Source: Pezicula radicicola (taxonomy: Eukaryota; Ascomycota; Leotiomycetes; Helotiales; Dermateaceae). Taken from it: 64,000 nt of DNA. A model generated the notes under the pieces. The model had not been told where the DNA came from and did no database searches. It saw only the letters and a list, made by a program, of their open reading frames with translations. The position numbers were made by a program, and so were the translations under genes. Positions 1 through 11,499 of this stretch are shown here, one piece after another. How positions within the stretch are numbered: the first letter of the stretch is position 1; each line of letters starts with the position of its first letter. Location: contig PDUO01000028.1 of the NCBI GenBank assembly GCA_003008705.1, positions 379,214 through 443,213 on the forward strand, read 5' to 3'.

Positions 1-906
1 GACAAAGACACCCTGTTCACACTAGGCGGCATGTCGGACTCTCTGTACGAATATTTCCCAAAACAGTATCTCCTAGTTGGTGGGCTTGTGGAGCAACCAA
101 AAAAGATGTACGAGAAATTTATCGACGTCGCCAAGAAATATATGTTTTTCCGCGTTCTCAACCCCAGAAATCAAGAATTGCTAGTTTCAGGAGATATCCG
201 CGTCCATCAGCCTGGTCAGCCAAGTTATCACGGCCAGGCTTGGGAACTACAACCAAGAGGTCAGCATCTGACATGCTTCACGGGTGGCATGGTAGGAATG
301 GCAGCCAAGATCTTCAATCGCCCAGATGAGATCAAGATAGCCGAACAACTAACAGACGGATGCGTGTGGGCGTACGATTCCCTTCCTCATGGAGTCGCCC
401 CTGAGATCTTTAATGTGATTCCCTGTGGCCCCGACACCGCAATTGGATCCTGCGAATGGAGTCAGGAGAAATGGTACCAAGCCATTGCCGAAAAGCACGT
501 CTCAGTCGGTGACGAAGAAGCCAAAAAAGCATCCGTCGAAAACGCCATCAAAAGCCACCGTCTCCCGCCTGGCTTCACTATGCTTGACGATAAACGCTAC
601 ATCCTACGTCCCGAAGCAATTGAGTCCGTATTCTATATGCTCCGTATCACGGGTGATGTGAAATGGGCCGATAAAGCATGGAGGATGTTCCAAGCCGTTG
701 AGAGAGTCGGAAGAACAGAAATAGCAGCTAGTGCCATTATGGATGTCACAGCAGAGAAAGTGCAGAAAGTTGATTCGATGGAGAGTTTTTGGTTGGCGGA
801 GACTTTGAAGTATTTTTACCTTTGCTTTGAGGAGTGGGATGTCGTTAGTTTGGATGATTTTGTTTTGAATACTGAGGCTCACCCACTGAGGAGGCCGGGG
901 CATTAG
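1..906 (+). CDS. GH47 class I alpha-1,2-mannosidase, 3' part
   Basis: This is the C-terminal part of a glycosyl hydrolase family 47 mannosyl-oligosaccharide 1,2-alpha-mannosidase, which trims alpha-1,2-linked mannose from N-glycans in the secretory pathway or outside the cell. The frame is open from base 1 and the residues before the first visible Met (FTLGGM) fit the family, so the gene begins outside the window. Family landmarks in order are SDSLYEYFPKQ, HLTCFTGGM, the ILRPEAIES block followed by a TGD, SMESFWLAETLKYFYL, and NTEAHPLRR at the very end, where GH47 proteins typically stop. About 301 codons are present, against roughly 500 or more for a full enzyme. No intron is needed in this part. 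It converges on the DJ-1-like gene. ER/Golgi versus secreted location cannot be decided without the N-terminus. Confidence 0.93.
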   Translation, partial: DKDTLFTLGGMSDSLYEYFPKQYLLVGGLVEQPKKMYEKFIDVAKKYMFFRVLNPRNQELLVSGDIRVHQPGQPSYHGQAWELQPRGQHLTCFTGGMVGMAAKIFNRPDEIKIAEQLTDGCVWAYDSLPHGVAPEIFNVIPCGPDTAIGSCEWSQEKWYQAIAEKHVSVGDEEAKKASVENAIKSHRLPPGFTMLDDKRYILRPEAIESVFYMLRITGDVKWADKAWRMFQAVERVGRTEIAASAIMDVTAEKVQKVDSMESFWLAETLKYFYLCFEEWDVVSLDDFVLNTEAHPLRRPGH

Positions 907-1454
907 GTTGGGAGAGAAGGTTTGGTAGAAGGCGGGTGGGCGGGCGGTAGAGGTAGGTGGATGTGGTGGTGAGAGGAGAGGAGAGGAGAGATGGCTGATA
1001 GGGAGGGAGGGAGGGGGTTTTTTTAATGGAAATATTATTTTAAACAGGTTTTGGGCGTTGGGATTGGGGTTGGGATTGGATGAATACCTATGGCACTCGA
1101 TACAATCATCTAGGTAGAGGGCTTGTAAGAGTACACATTTTTCATCATGAGAATACAAAATAGGTTCTTAAGCCAGTTATACAATAAAAATCATGATCGA
1201 TTGGCAGACATCAGATATCTTTAGCTCGCTTATATTCATGAAGTTCAGAGTGAGAGTGAGGTGATTTAACTGTCTCCAAACGAGAGTTGAGATTTGCTAT
1301 TTGACCTGTGTCATCCCATCATTCCTTCTACTCTCCAAACCCAAATAGCCAAACAAAGTAAGCCAGAGGGGTATATATATGATAAGCACAAGATGCATAG
1401 ACCCTCACAAAAAAATCTATAAACCTTGCCCCAATCTCCCAACTCCCCAACGCC
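907..1454. other. Intergenic region between convergent genes
   Basis: This stretch lies between the 3' ends of the mannosidase and the DJ-1-like gene. It contains a strongly purine-rich, low-complexity run around 905-1025 (GGAGAGGAGAG and GGGAGGGAGG motifs followed by a T tract), which probably lies in the mannosidase 3' UTR. I see no coding signal. Confidence 0.6.
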
Positions 1455-2765
1455 CTAAATATCAATTCCATCAATAACAATACCCTTCTTCCACTCATAA
1501 CACAAATATCTCTCAACCTCCTTTGCAGCATCCTCACTAGCCATAATACTAACCAAATACAAAGCAGCATCCAAACCAGATGTAACACCCCCAGATGTAA
1601 TAACCCTCAACCCACCTAATCTCAAACTAGCTCTCCTTGCATTCGATTCCCTCCTACTATTACTCTCCTTCCAAGAAATACTTCCTTTTCTTCCGCTGAT
1701 ACTCGGTCTCTTTGCATCACTCTTTCGTCGAATATATGGATTCTCTTGTCCATCTGGTAAGTCCAAATCAAATCTCAAGTTGTTGACGACGTATCGTTCT
1801 TCGACTACGTCGGTTCGTGTAGCTAGATCTCGTAATGCTACTTCGGAACAGATTTTCTCGAATTTGGCGTATGAGTCTGGATGGGTTGTTGCGGAGAGTC
1901 CGCAGAGGATTCCTTGATGGGCCAGGAAGACAGAACCGGTGCAGATGGAGAGGAGGGTTCGTTCTTTTTTGGGATCTTTCTTTTGGAGGTCGGAGAAGGC
2001 TGTTATGAGCCCCAAGGGCTCGGATTTGGTTTTGAGGACGGCGTCGACTCTGGGTGGGAAATAAAGAATTAGTTTATATATGGATAAATTGATGGCTAAA
2101 TAGGGAGGTGGGGGTAAATCATAAAAAGAAAAGAGGCTTGATGTGGCAGATAGATGTCTTTGAGAGATTGCTTTAAAGCTTTCTGCTACCCCATTCAAAA
2201 CAACTTGTTTATTTTGCCTTGTGTATGTGATATAGAAGTTTATAATATCTGCCAATACGTACCCGCCTCCTGGGATGACCAAGATGTCGAACTCGGAGAG
2301 CTTGTTGTAAGCTTCCTTATAGTCCATGTGTGCTCGGAAAGAGGCTCCTTGAGAGGAGACAGTATGTTCGGTGAGGGAGACGAATTTAGCATCAAAGGCC
2401 TTGGTAGCTATAATGAGATCACGTCAGCTCCCTGAGCTTTCGAAACAAGTGGCTTTCAGATTTCACAAAGGAGTGCTAGAGTGGCTTGAAGCTCACTTGT
2501 ACATGATGAAGCTCGAGTAGAGCTATATGCGGACCATTGATTGGGGACTCGTGAAGTCTTGAGATGCGATGGGAAGGAAGAGGGGTAATTGAAGTAATTA
2601 TGTAGAAAGGATAGCTCGGGAACAGGAGATATAAAGCTTACTGCCATTCTCCTGCTGGGCATGACTAAGGACCTCAAGGGGTCCTACGAAATCCATTGCA
2701 TCCATGCCCGGATGCAAGGTGAATAACACCTTGATTATGGGGATATTAGCATCAGTGGTTGCCAT
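1455..2765 (-). CDS. DJ-1/PfpI family (class I glutamine amidotransferase-like) protein
   Basis: Three exons give a 287-residue protein: 2765-2642, 2407-2263 and 2049-1455. The donors are GTAAGC and GTACGT, and the phases join exactly. The protein has the DJ-1/PfpI alpha/beta fold: an N-terminal strand with a DFVGPLEVL block, the turn DILVIPGGG, then LLSICTGSVFLA with the presumed nucleophile Cys near residue 125, THPD, VVEERYVVNN, and RVITSGGVTSGLDAALYLV. Fungal members include uncharacterised hydrolase- or isonitrile hydratase-like proteins, so the reaction is not predicted. An unusual insert of about 45 residues, rich in Arg and Ser with repeated RRxS/KxxS motifs, sits between VVNN and RVITSGG. 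It begins LRFDLDLPDG and is low-complexity after that. The ATG at 2765 was chosen because it directly precedes the first conserved strand. Confidence 0.88.
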
Positions 2766-3547
2766 GATTGCGACTGAGTGATTGGAATCTTGAACGATGT
2801 TAAAGTAGAAGGGTTTGAGATTGTACAAGAAGCTGTACAAAGTAGTGAAGTGATGGATTGGTTGTAGAAAGTTTGAGGCTGTAGTTGGATGGTTTGGATC
2901 GTGTGGAAGATGATGAAGGGGAAAGGAGAAAGAGAGGTGAGTGTGTGGGATCAGTTTGAGGTCGTACTACCTGGGATCTGCTCATACCTCACGTGAGGGG
3001 TCGCGTGGAATGCGGGGTAAGCTGTGTGGGTGGTGCTATGACGCTAGACCCCAGATTCGTAACGTTAGCGAGCTGCGAGTCAGAGTAAAGTGCTAAGCGA
3101 GCCAACGAGCCAGCCTTGCTTGGGGCGAGGGGTCGTTATAATCAGGAACCCTCGAGTAAGTGTAACTTGGTTGGTAAAAAGTAACAACAATGGCGTAGAA
3201 ACATCAGGGGAAGAGAGCATCAGGAACAATCTATTGAACCCCTCCCTACTCTCTTCCCATTTTCCATCCCTCAGTATTGTGTCTCTTCGCCATGTGTGAG
3301 CGCTCACATCGGAGATCCCATCTTCAACTCCCCGCTAAAGTGCTTGCTGTGTCTGAGGCAAGTATGCATATAACCAGCCCAAGTTGCGTGATATGATGCC
3401 GTCCGGTGACTAGCCGCCTTAGGAATGGATTGCTCAAGATTCGATTTTATCCACTACTCTTTTGAGCTAGGTCGAGGTACCGATGACTGCCGGCAGAACG
3501 AAGGGAGCTAGTAGCCATAACTCATGTAGACCTCAAAACGCATCATC
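2766..3547. other. Intergenic: DJ-1-like promoter and amidase 3' flank
   Basis: This is the upstream region of the DJ-1-like gene and the downstream flank of the amidase, which share a strand. Base composition is ordinary. Only short chance reading frames are present, and I see no conserved motif or repeat. Confidence 0.5.
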
Positions 3548-5218
3548 CTACTCTTTCTTCTTACCCTCATTTTTCCAGTCAAACATAGCCTCCCAAGCAT
3601 AAGCCACTCTCAAGACCCGATCCTCTCCATGCAACGGTCCTACAATTTGCATCCCAACCGGCAACTTTGCTTCGCTTTCGCCAGACATATCTTTGCACAT
3701 ATCAACTGGCAAAGTCAAAGCCGGATGGCCTGTCAAGTTGAACTGAGCTGTATTAGTGGCAAGACCAGCTTCAGCTTGCGATTTAGCATAGGGAGATGCA
3801 TCGCGAGGATAATGCTTTGGTGCAGTGCGGGATAAAGTGGGTGTTATGAAGACGGAGTATGTTGACAGGAGCGCTTCGTATTCTCTACTTACTGTTTTTT
3901 TCACTAGTCAGTATGCTTGTTGAAGGAAGAGCGGGTCAAACGTACACTGAATTTGTAGATTGCAACACTTCGCATAGAGTGTTGGATATTTCTCCATTGC
4001 TGTCGCTCCATTGATAATCGTAGATTTGACGGCTGGCGGTGTTCTGTCCCATTTCTCTTGGGTCATAGGCAGCATTTTATCTAGGAAAGGCGTAAGGCAA
4101 TAGACCTTCCTTCCACTCGCTTTCCCAGTCAAAGACAGAGTTCCACCGAGTCGTCGAATCCCCATCCAGATATCCCGGCCCGTCGCATGGCCGGGCATTG
4201 AAACTTCTTCAACCACGGCGCCCAGCTCCCGGAGTTTGTACGCACTCTCGTAGATTGTCTCTTTCATCTGAGGTAATAGAGCAGGGGATACCATTGCCTC
4301 CTTTAAAATGGCGATCTTGACACCAGTCAAGACCCCACTAAGTCCACCATGTGCCTTGAGCGATCCCCCGTACCAATTCTTCAAGTTTTCTGAGTATCGG
4401 GTCTCACCATGAGCCTGTGCGCCAACTCCTCTGTCGTCAACACCATCACGTCCGGCAATGACCTCAAGTAAAGTTGCAACATCCATAACACTCTTACAAA
4501 TAGGCCCAACGTGGTCCATAACAGCCTCAGAAGTGACAATACCGGTGTAAGGCACGAGCCCATGAGTAGGCTTGAGACCCACAGCACCGGACATCGCAGC
4601 AGGAATACGGATACTTCCACCCTGATCTGCACCAATGCCCATATCTACGAGACCCAGTGGACTCCCAACTAAAGCACCAACACCGGAACTAGAGCCTCCT
4701 GCCGAGTAACCTTCAGCGTAGGGATTTTCCACAGTGCCTGTAGAGGACGTGTTGGACGAAGGCGAGTATGACATGTTTTCACACGTCGCAGTCCCAATAA
4801 TCTCACCACCTGCTTCCAATATCCTGCTCGCTACTGTGGCATCTGCTTCGGGGATCCAAGGATCCACCATATCACTACCATTGACTTGAGGCACGCCAGC
4901 CACACAGATGTTGTCTTTGAGGCAGAACGTTTTCCCAGCTAGGAGACCGTTATTGGGATTTGAATCTTTAGCTGAAAATGTGTGAGCCCAGGCGACGCCC
5001 ATAACGTTCTCTGCTGCCGTCGGGAGGTGGATGTCTTTTCTAGGAAAACGTGATGTGTCTAAGGGCAAGTGATAATCCGGCTTTGCCATGACACGTTCGA
5101 AGACGGCGTTTGCTTCTGCAAGGAGCTTGTAGTAGTCTTCTACTTCATCTTCTGCCATGGTCACACCCATCTTTGTAGCTGCTTTATAAACATCGTCGGT
5201 TGTGACTGAGGCGGACAT
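3548..5218 (-). CDS. Amidase (amidase signature family)
   Basis: This is an amidase-signature hydrolase that cleaves carboxylic amides, of the acetamidase/general amidase type. Two exons, 5218-3946 and 3903-3548, are joined across a 42-bp GTACGT...TAG intron to give 542 residues, the normal family length. The Ser-cisSer-Lys triad is visible: Lys in FCLKDNICVAG, the Gly/Ser-rich AGGSSSGVGAL, and the nucleophile region GADQGGSIRIPAAM, followed by GLKPTHGLVPYTG. The C-terminal exon supplies SVFITPT and the closing LPVGMQIVGPLHGEDRVL block. The ATG at 5218 (MSASVTTDD) is chosen because the upstream extension is not conserved-looking. No signal peptide is seen, so a cytosolic location is likely. 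The physiological substrate cannot be read from the sequence. Confidence 0.93.
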
Positions 5219-6023
5219 GGTGGTTATGCTCTTAGACTGTAATCCGTGAGATAAAACTTGAGGGATTGATCGGAAGTATAGAAATACAAGACGCAAAGAA
5301 ATTGAGTAAGAAAATATGAGACGAAAATGCAGTGAGAATTATATTAGACTGTTCGCCGTCACCTTGGACTCGATACTTGTGATATCTTACTTCTTATCTG
5401 AGCTGGAAGGTGGGATGAAATATCGGGACATAGCCGAAACATCGAACAGTGGTGTAGAGCCGAAGAAAGCTTCGGAATCCCGATAACATTAGACTGGAAA
5501 TAAATGGAATGTTCTGGCTTTGGAACTACCAGTTTGACTGGCCGTAATCATTGATGCAGCTGTTTTTCCCACTATCACGGTGTTGTAAAAACCTTGTGTT
5601 TCGCAAACCGCGATATTCATGTCCGTAACCAGTCAATATGCAGATACAGTGGGATAGGCTTGTGTGAATACAGCAACTTTCGAGAAGTTAAGTCCTTCGT
5701 TGAAACATGGCCATTGTGCAACCTCGTCTTGGTCAAAGCCCTTTCTTACCTCTCTACACTATGCATCTACGTGTCCCATAACACGTCGAATCTTTCTCAT
5801 GGCATGACTTGGGAATGCCCTGAGCCGCAGAGTTCATCCCCCCCCGCCCCCCCCAAAGAACGGCATAGGGATTCAATCCTTCAGATTGCGCGTCTTAGGT
5901 ACTATACCCCGCCGGAGGAAGTTTGCCCGAGGATTGGCATGAGGCGGTCTCGAGCGTACTCCAAGAATATTGAAGCCGCTACTTCAAGAAGATAGTTATG
6001 CATGAAGCATTATATCGCGTGTA
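5219..6023. other. Intergenic: amidase promoter region
   Basis: This is the upstream flank of the amidase and 3' flank of the small gene at 6024-6349. It contains an unusual C8-G-C8 homopolymer block at about 5838-5854. A 133-codon frame across 5594-5995 has no recognisable domain and I regard it as chance. Confidence 0.45.
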
Positions 6024-6349
6024 CTATTCATCTCGCGCCGTCTCGGACTCTTTCCTCTCTTGCTCAACCCGCCACTGTTTCTCAGCCTCTATCCTGCGTT
6101 CGAAAATAGACGGGTCAAGGAATGGCTGGGGCACCGCTCGGGAAGAGAACTCTACTACTATATATAACCATCAGAATGTGAAAGAAGAAGTAGAACTGAA
6201 ATCTTACCTGGTACCTTTTCGCTTTTGGCGTTTTTCACCTGGATTTCGGCCTTAGAGGCTGGTGGTTGGGTTGTTGAGAAGGCAAAAGCTTGGTGATCTG
6301 GGGGGCGTAGAGGGCCTTTGATTAGGGGTCTTTTGGAGGTTGATTCCAT
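6024..6349 (-). CDS. Small spliced protein, family not recognised
   Basis: I infer a two-exon gene of 91 residues: exon 1 at 6349-6208 and exon 2 at 6157-6024. They flank a 50-bp intron with donor GTAAGA and acceptor ATATAG, and the codon phase is preserved across the junction. The protein starts MESTSKRPLIKGPLRPPD and ends with a charged, probably helical tail: FLDPSIFERRIEAEKQW, then VEQERKESETARDE and a stop. The joined protein reads like a real small polypeptide, and exon 2 runs from splice site to stop in the correct frame. No signal peptide or membrane segment is visible. I do not recognise a family. An upstream in-frame extension exists but has no evident conservation. Confidence 0.5.
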
Positions 6350-7624
6350 GGTTATTACCGCTAGGATTGTGGAGGCTTCCACGGAGGGAGCGGTAGAAGG
6401 TTGGCCGCCCCTCATGCCAATGCTCGATAGGCACACAAACATCTCGCTTAAATAATTATTGCGATTTACAGGTAGGTGAGAGCTAGTCAATACCTTACGA
6501 GTTAGTGCACGTCCCTGTGGCCTAAGCGCCCAGCTAATCCTGGCAATACAACGTCTAGAGTTCCCTAATAAAATTATTTATTCCCTACAACCTCCTTCCT
6601 CTAAACCCATCTAGTACTCTAACTTCTTCCTGAGAAACCCCCTTCCTAATTAACACTCTATTATCGCTCTCCTACCCGCTTTAATTAATATTCTTAATCC
6701 CCTAACATTACTAAGCAACACATCAAATTCCTTTCCCTTTTTAAAACTCCTAATCTTCTCGTTTAAAGCAAACACCTAGAGAGGAAGGACAATTAGTGCG
6801 AATTTGTAGGAAAGATATATTTTAGTGTCTACTTGTGCAGTTGCACACCTCTTGTGCCCTGATATCACCAACCTCAAGAACGAAATGTTGTATTCGGAGT
6901 AGAACAGTTGACCGTGTGAGTTGGTGGGTTGAGACTCACAGAGTGCTCCCGTGGAAGAAGCAAAAATAGCCAGCCAACTCCATCGCCTGTGCATATTGTA
7001 CACATAGAGTCACTGCTTCGCCACAGAAAGCCCAATACACTTTCAAAGTGATTCATTCTTCTACTATCGACTCTTATGACGCATAGTTCTCTCCTCTACT
7101 GATACAGACACACTGCCGCCTTTGCTTTCTTACACTCTTCTCTTCCCAACCCATCCATCTACAGTCCCAATCTCACCCATCCAACCATAATACAAAAGAA
7201 AAAGTCGTTCGTTCGTTGACAGTGGTCTGCGCGAGTTTTACGCGTATGTGCGTATGTGCCAAGAGGCAATGATCCATCGACGATCATTTCTAGCTTCTTG
7301 TGGGGAAATAAGAACCCAGCCTGGTTCTATTCCCAAAAGTTCCCACCAAGCCGCCCACCAAGTTTTTTCTAGTACAGAGAGCCTGCTCACCATCCCCGTG
7401 GCGGCCCAGATACAAATAATAGCAATTAACACACCTGCCTCCAAACCCAACCCATCCAATTCTGACGGCCGGTGGAGCGCAGACCCACGAACGACAACGC
7501 TAAATCGCAATGCAAATTCTTCAAAAAACACAAAATTGGAAAATATGAGGGAGTGGAGGGAGCCTCTGCCATGCTCGAAATCATCGAAACCGAGACGCCG
7601 TAACGATGAATAATTAAGGAAATT
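6350..7624. other. Intergenic, with a G-poor AT-rich segment
   Basis: This region lies downstream of mdm34 and upstream of the small gene. Between about 6570 and 6770 the plus strand is nearly devoid of G and rich in C, T and A, a strand asymmetry typical of an old mutated repeat. From 6880 to 7620 composition is ordinary and is likely the mdm34 3' UTR and flank. Short frames in both strands have no recognisable motif. Confidence 0.45.
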
Positions 7625-9580
7625 TTATAGTTGTGGTGCAGGCTCGTAAGCCGGTGGAGGTATATCATCTCTATCACTTTGGCTCTGGTTAGACCAGAAA
7701 CCTTCTCTTGCTGCTTTCTCGTCGTGGGCTCTTCGTGCAAGTTCGCCGGCCATCTTCAGGACCCAAGCTTGTTCTAAAATACCGCCTGCTGTAGCTTCTG
7801 AATTTGTAGTTGGGTTGTAATTAATAGGACGTGATGCTCCGTTGGAGCTTTTCTCAACGGGATATGGGGCAAATGTGGATGAGTTGAGTGCGGGACGTGA
7901 TTGGCGAGCTGAGGTGTGTGCTGAACTCGAAGATGCCTCTTTCTCTAAAGATGGCGCTGATGCTTGACCAGCGCTCTCCGAACCTTTCGTCTCCAGATTA
8001 AACGCAGGACGAAGAGGTAGCGCCGAGTCTCGAGATGCTGTCAAACGACGCAGTCTCCGCGGTGTATCCTCAAGATCAATGCTATCGGTTCTAAATCGAA
8101 CCTTGCCAGATGGTGACCTAGGAGGTGTAATAACATTATCTTCGGGCTCCTCTGGAATGCGACTTGGGATAACTGGCTCCGAAACGGGAACAGCTTCGGA
8201 CGTCTCGCTGTCACTGCTCACACTAGACATATCATCCGTGGTCTTCGACCGTCGAAGATTTACCACTCTGGTTTTCTTCTTTCTTCCAGCGTGAGACCTT
8301 GAGTGATTACCTGCTCCAAGGCTGAGCCCTGTTCTTGCTGATTGGAAACTTACAAGTGAAGGTCTGGATGAGTGGCCAGAAGCTTCAGATGCATTGTCAA
8401 AGGTGTACGTCCTAGCACTGCTTCCTACATCCGATTGAGTTCTTGTCAGGTTGGGGGTACCAGGAGTCGATGGGCCTGCGCTATCGGTGCGTTCCGCGGG
8501 GCTTGCCCAAGCTCTGAACACGGTATCTCGAATGGATGGCGTGAACAAAGATAGTGTGCGATGCGAATCAGTTAGTGCCGCAAGGCGAAGAAGGTTCTTC
8601 TGTGAAAACAACGAGTGGATCTCGGAACCTCCGTCTAGTGATAACGAGGATATTTCACTCGCATCTAGAACATTGCCCCGCGCATCAACAGCATCTTGGG
8701 GTGGGCTCGCAAATGGATCCACAGCGACTTCCTCGGTTTGCTTCTGCGCAGCTTTCGCAGCTTCCGCCTCCTCTTGGTCCTCCCTTGCCTTGTGCTCTGG
8801 GCACCATAATCTCAGTGATAACCTATGAATAATAGCTGGTAGCTCGTCCATCATCAGGGTCCTCAATTGCTTCTCAATCTCATTCTGCAGATAGTCGCGA
8901 ACGAATGGGATAGAATCAAAGGTCGATGAGACCTTGAGAGATTCGAGGGGATCATTTCGGAATACCAAGGTCAAACCTTTTTGCCGCGAGAAGACAACTA
9001 TTATGAAGGCGGACAGCTTGAACTCCGATAAGGTTATCTGAAGAGGGATCGTCAGGCCTGAAGCTGCCGCTAAAGGCTGCGGAGATGTGAAGGACGGTTT
9101 CGCGAAGAGGTAAGTGTTTAGGGGGTTCGCCTGTGCATTGTTGATATATTAGCTTTTGTTAATCTCATAGCCAGGGATGCTGGTGGGGAAAGTTTTGAGC
9201 GCGGATCCATGCACAGGAAATTTGCAAAAGCAAGAGAAACAACGCATCACAACAGAAAGGGGCGAAAACATTGAAAGGTGGGATTCTAAGTAACTGAGGA
9301 GAAGTGGCCGTACCTGGACTCTTGTCTTGAGGGTCAAGAAAGCATCCCCTGAATAGCACATCTTGAATATGCCCCTAAACCTGTCCTCTGCCAAATCGCC
9401 AATCTCCAATATCTCCAGCTCGGGAGGTGTAGTTCCCAGGTTGAGCTCATTTACAGTAATATCGTCAACGATTATCGGGGGTTTCGGTCCTTTATTGAGC
9501 GCTGCTGTGAGCATATCTTGCGCCCGCAAGTAGAAGTCCGCATCTGCCGTTAAAGGCGACCAGTTGAAGTTGAACGCCAT
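7625..9580 (-). CDS. mdm34: Mdm34, ERMES complex subunit (mitochondrial distribution and morphology)
   Basis: This is the outer-membrane subunit of the ER-mitochondria encounter structure, which tethers the ER to mitochondria and carries lipids through SMP domains. Exon 1 is 9580-9314 and exon 2 is 9130-7625; donor GTACGG and acceptor CACAG give 590 residues. The N-terminal SMP-like domain opens [17 protein letters not shown] and continues [46 protein letters not shown] after the intron, and [45 protein letters not shown] and [19 protein letters not shown] follow. The long Ser/Pro-rich middle and tail include a basic [16 protein letters not shown] patch typical of filamentous-fungal Mdm34. 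The neighbour ipk1 is divergent. Confidence 0.97.
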
Positions 9581-10188
9581 GTTAAGGTCGCATTAGAGGT
9601 TACAGGCAGCAGAAATATCTGCAGAAATACGAAGGTATTCGTCGCGGGGTATGTTGTAAGGGTCAGTCGTCGATGTCGCGTGAGAAGGGGCGCTCCTGAC
9701 TGGTTGATGATAAGGATGCAGCGCGCGCGAGGGCTGAGGATTAGCAACGGTAGGTATGTCGAGCAGCAGCCTGAATCAATTAAGAGCAAGCGCTTGAGGT
9801 GATTTGATGGTGATAGTTGCTCTGCTGATAATGGATTGTCGTGAGCAGAGAGGGAGGGTGGTGTTGTCGGGAATATGAGAATATGAAATGATCGACTGGT
9901 AGCGGCAGGAAGGGTCAGCGGAAGAAATCGTTAAGGAAACTTTGAATTTCTCGCCTGTGATGCCGAAAAAGCATAAAAGCGTCATTTTGCCCCCCGATTT
10001 GTGCCTCACATCTCAGGTCAGCGTGTTAGTGTCATTCCTCACATCAGCCTTGCATGCATAAGTAAGCCTCGCTTCACTTTAATCTTGCTTCTTCACCTCC
10101 ACAATTCAGCCTTGTTACTGCTTCCTGCCTCCAACAACAACTACAGCATCAACACCACCAACCTTCATCCCCATCCCAGAATGCAGAC
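9581..10188. promoter_or_regulatory. Bidirectional promoter region, mdm34 / ipk1
   Basis: The 608 bp between two divergent start codons must hold both promoters and 5' UTRs. The ipk1 side has a pyrimidine-rich leader (about 10075-10185) ending in CAGACATGG. I could not identify specific factor sites with confidence. Confidence 0.55.
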
Positions 10189-11499
10189 ATGGCTCCAGGA
10201 CAGTATATAGTCCTACCGAGCAATGCATCGTGCCAATATATTGCTGAAGGAGCTGCGAATATCGTCTACCGGATTTCAGTACCTCCAGGCACACCGCCTG
10301 AGAGCAATATTGAATCATACGGACCAGGAACGCCTCCTCCAACAGAGTTAGAAGGTTTGTCATGGTGCAAGGACCTATATCATCCTTTTGAAGGTGAGTT
10401 CTCTTTATCCTATGCCTTCGTCTTCCTTACGTTCATACAAATATCAACGTCGAGAAGTGTCTTGGCCTGATCTGAATCATCTGATGACCGACGTCACGAA
10501 GGAATCAAGTGACCTCTCTCTCTGGGCTCGATCATCATTCAAACCTATCAACTCATATCATTTTTCTTAGGCAAGTTGCTTCGTGTACGAAAAGACCTAC
10601 CTACCACAGTACCGTGCGAAGTGTCCCACGACAAGTGGATTAGGTTGATCGCCCCGATGTTCCCGGAGGATCAGATAATCAACCAAACCCTAGTTGAACT
10701 CAAGCCTTCAAAGATCATCGATAGATTAAACGAAGAATTGAAAGGCTGGGAGCGTCCTAGAAACAAAGGTTCCTCTCCGCCTATTAACCCATTTCGTCCC
10801 CTTAAACGAAACGGCATTTATCTGGCTGATGACAATCATGGCCTTCTTGTTACTGACATGAGTATTTGTATGTATTCCAATTTCCCGGAGATTTACAAAA
10901 CTAATATGTATAAAGCTGGTCTTGGGGAGACATTGATGGAATTCAAGCCTAAATGGCTCACACAATCGCCCAGTGCTCCTGCAGGTTCTCTTCGATGTCG
11001 AGGGTGTGCAAAATTTGCCAAAAGTAACGCTGAAAGTGCACGCAATAGAGAGCCATTAAGTCAGACTTACTTTTGCCCTCTTGACCTCATATCCGAAGAT
11101 CCTGCTGCAATTGACTCAGCCGCCGGGCAACTCGTTGGCCCTCATGCCACTGAGAGGAAGACCAAGAAAGTTGCGCAATGGCTGAAAAAGACCAAACTTC
11201 TAGAGAATCTCCGCAATTTCCAGAGTCTGGACAGAAAGGGAGTCATGAAAGCGGATGTCACAGATGAGAACTTTCTTGTTGCCATGACATTGCGAGATTG
11301 CAGTGTCTTTGTCAGGCTCCCTGATAATGACGATGTTCCAATCGAAGCCCGCGTTGGAGATCTAGATTTGAAGAGTTCGGATAAGGCGGAGTACTGGAAG
11401 AGCGTCGAGCGACCCTTGATCAAAGAAGGCTGGTATCGGTGGGAGGAAAAGGAACAAGACCGTCAACCGAACTTCTGTGCTTTGAATAAGCATCGATAG
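10189..11499 (+). CDS. ipk1: Inositol-pentakisphosphate 2-kinase
   Basis: This enzyme phosphorylates Ins(1,3,4,5,6)P5 at position 2 to make phytate (InsP6), used in mRNA export and phosphate signalling. Two exons, 10189-10393 and 10571-11499, flank a 177-bp intron (donor GTGAGT, acceptor TTCTTAG) and give 377 residues. Visible family landmarks are the Gly-rich nucleotide-binding start (AEGAANIVYRIS), KLLRVRKDLP, the ADDNHGLLVTDMS strand, and the EFKPKWLTQSPSAP motif near residue 194. LRCRGCAKFA (the Cys-rich R-x-C box) and a late aspartate-bearing GDLDLKS follow; the latter matches the metal-binding region of the family. Length is usual for fungal Ipk1. The start codon is the first ATG after the leader and the protein aligns to family expectations from there. 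Confidence 0.93.

Noticed and set aside
5594..5995. 133-codon frame on the plus strand
   Set aside because: No domain, no splice partner, and a composition like noncoding flank, so most likely chance.
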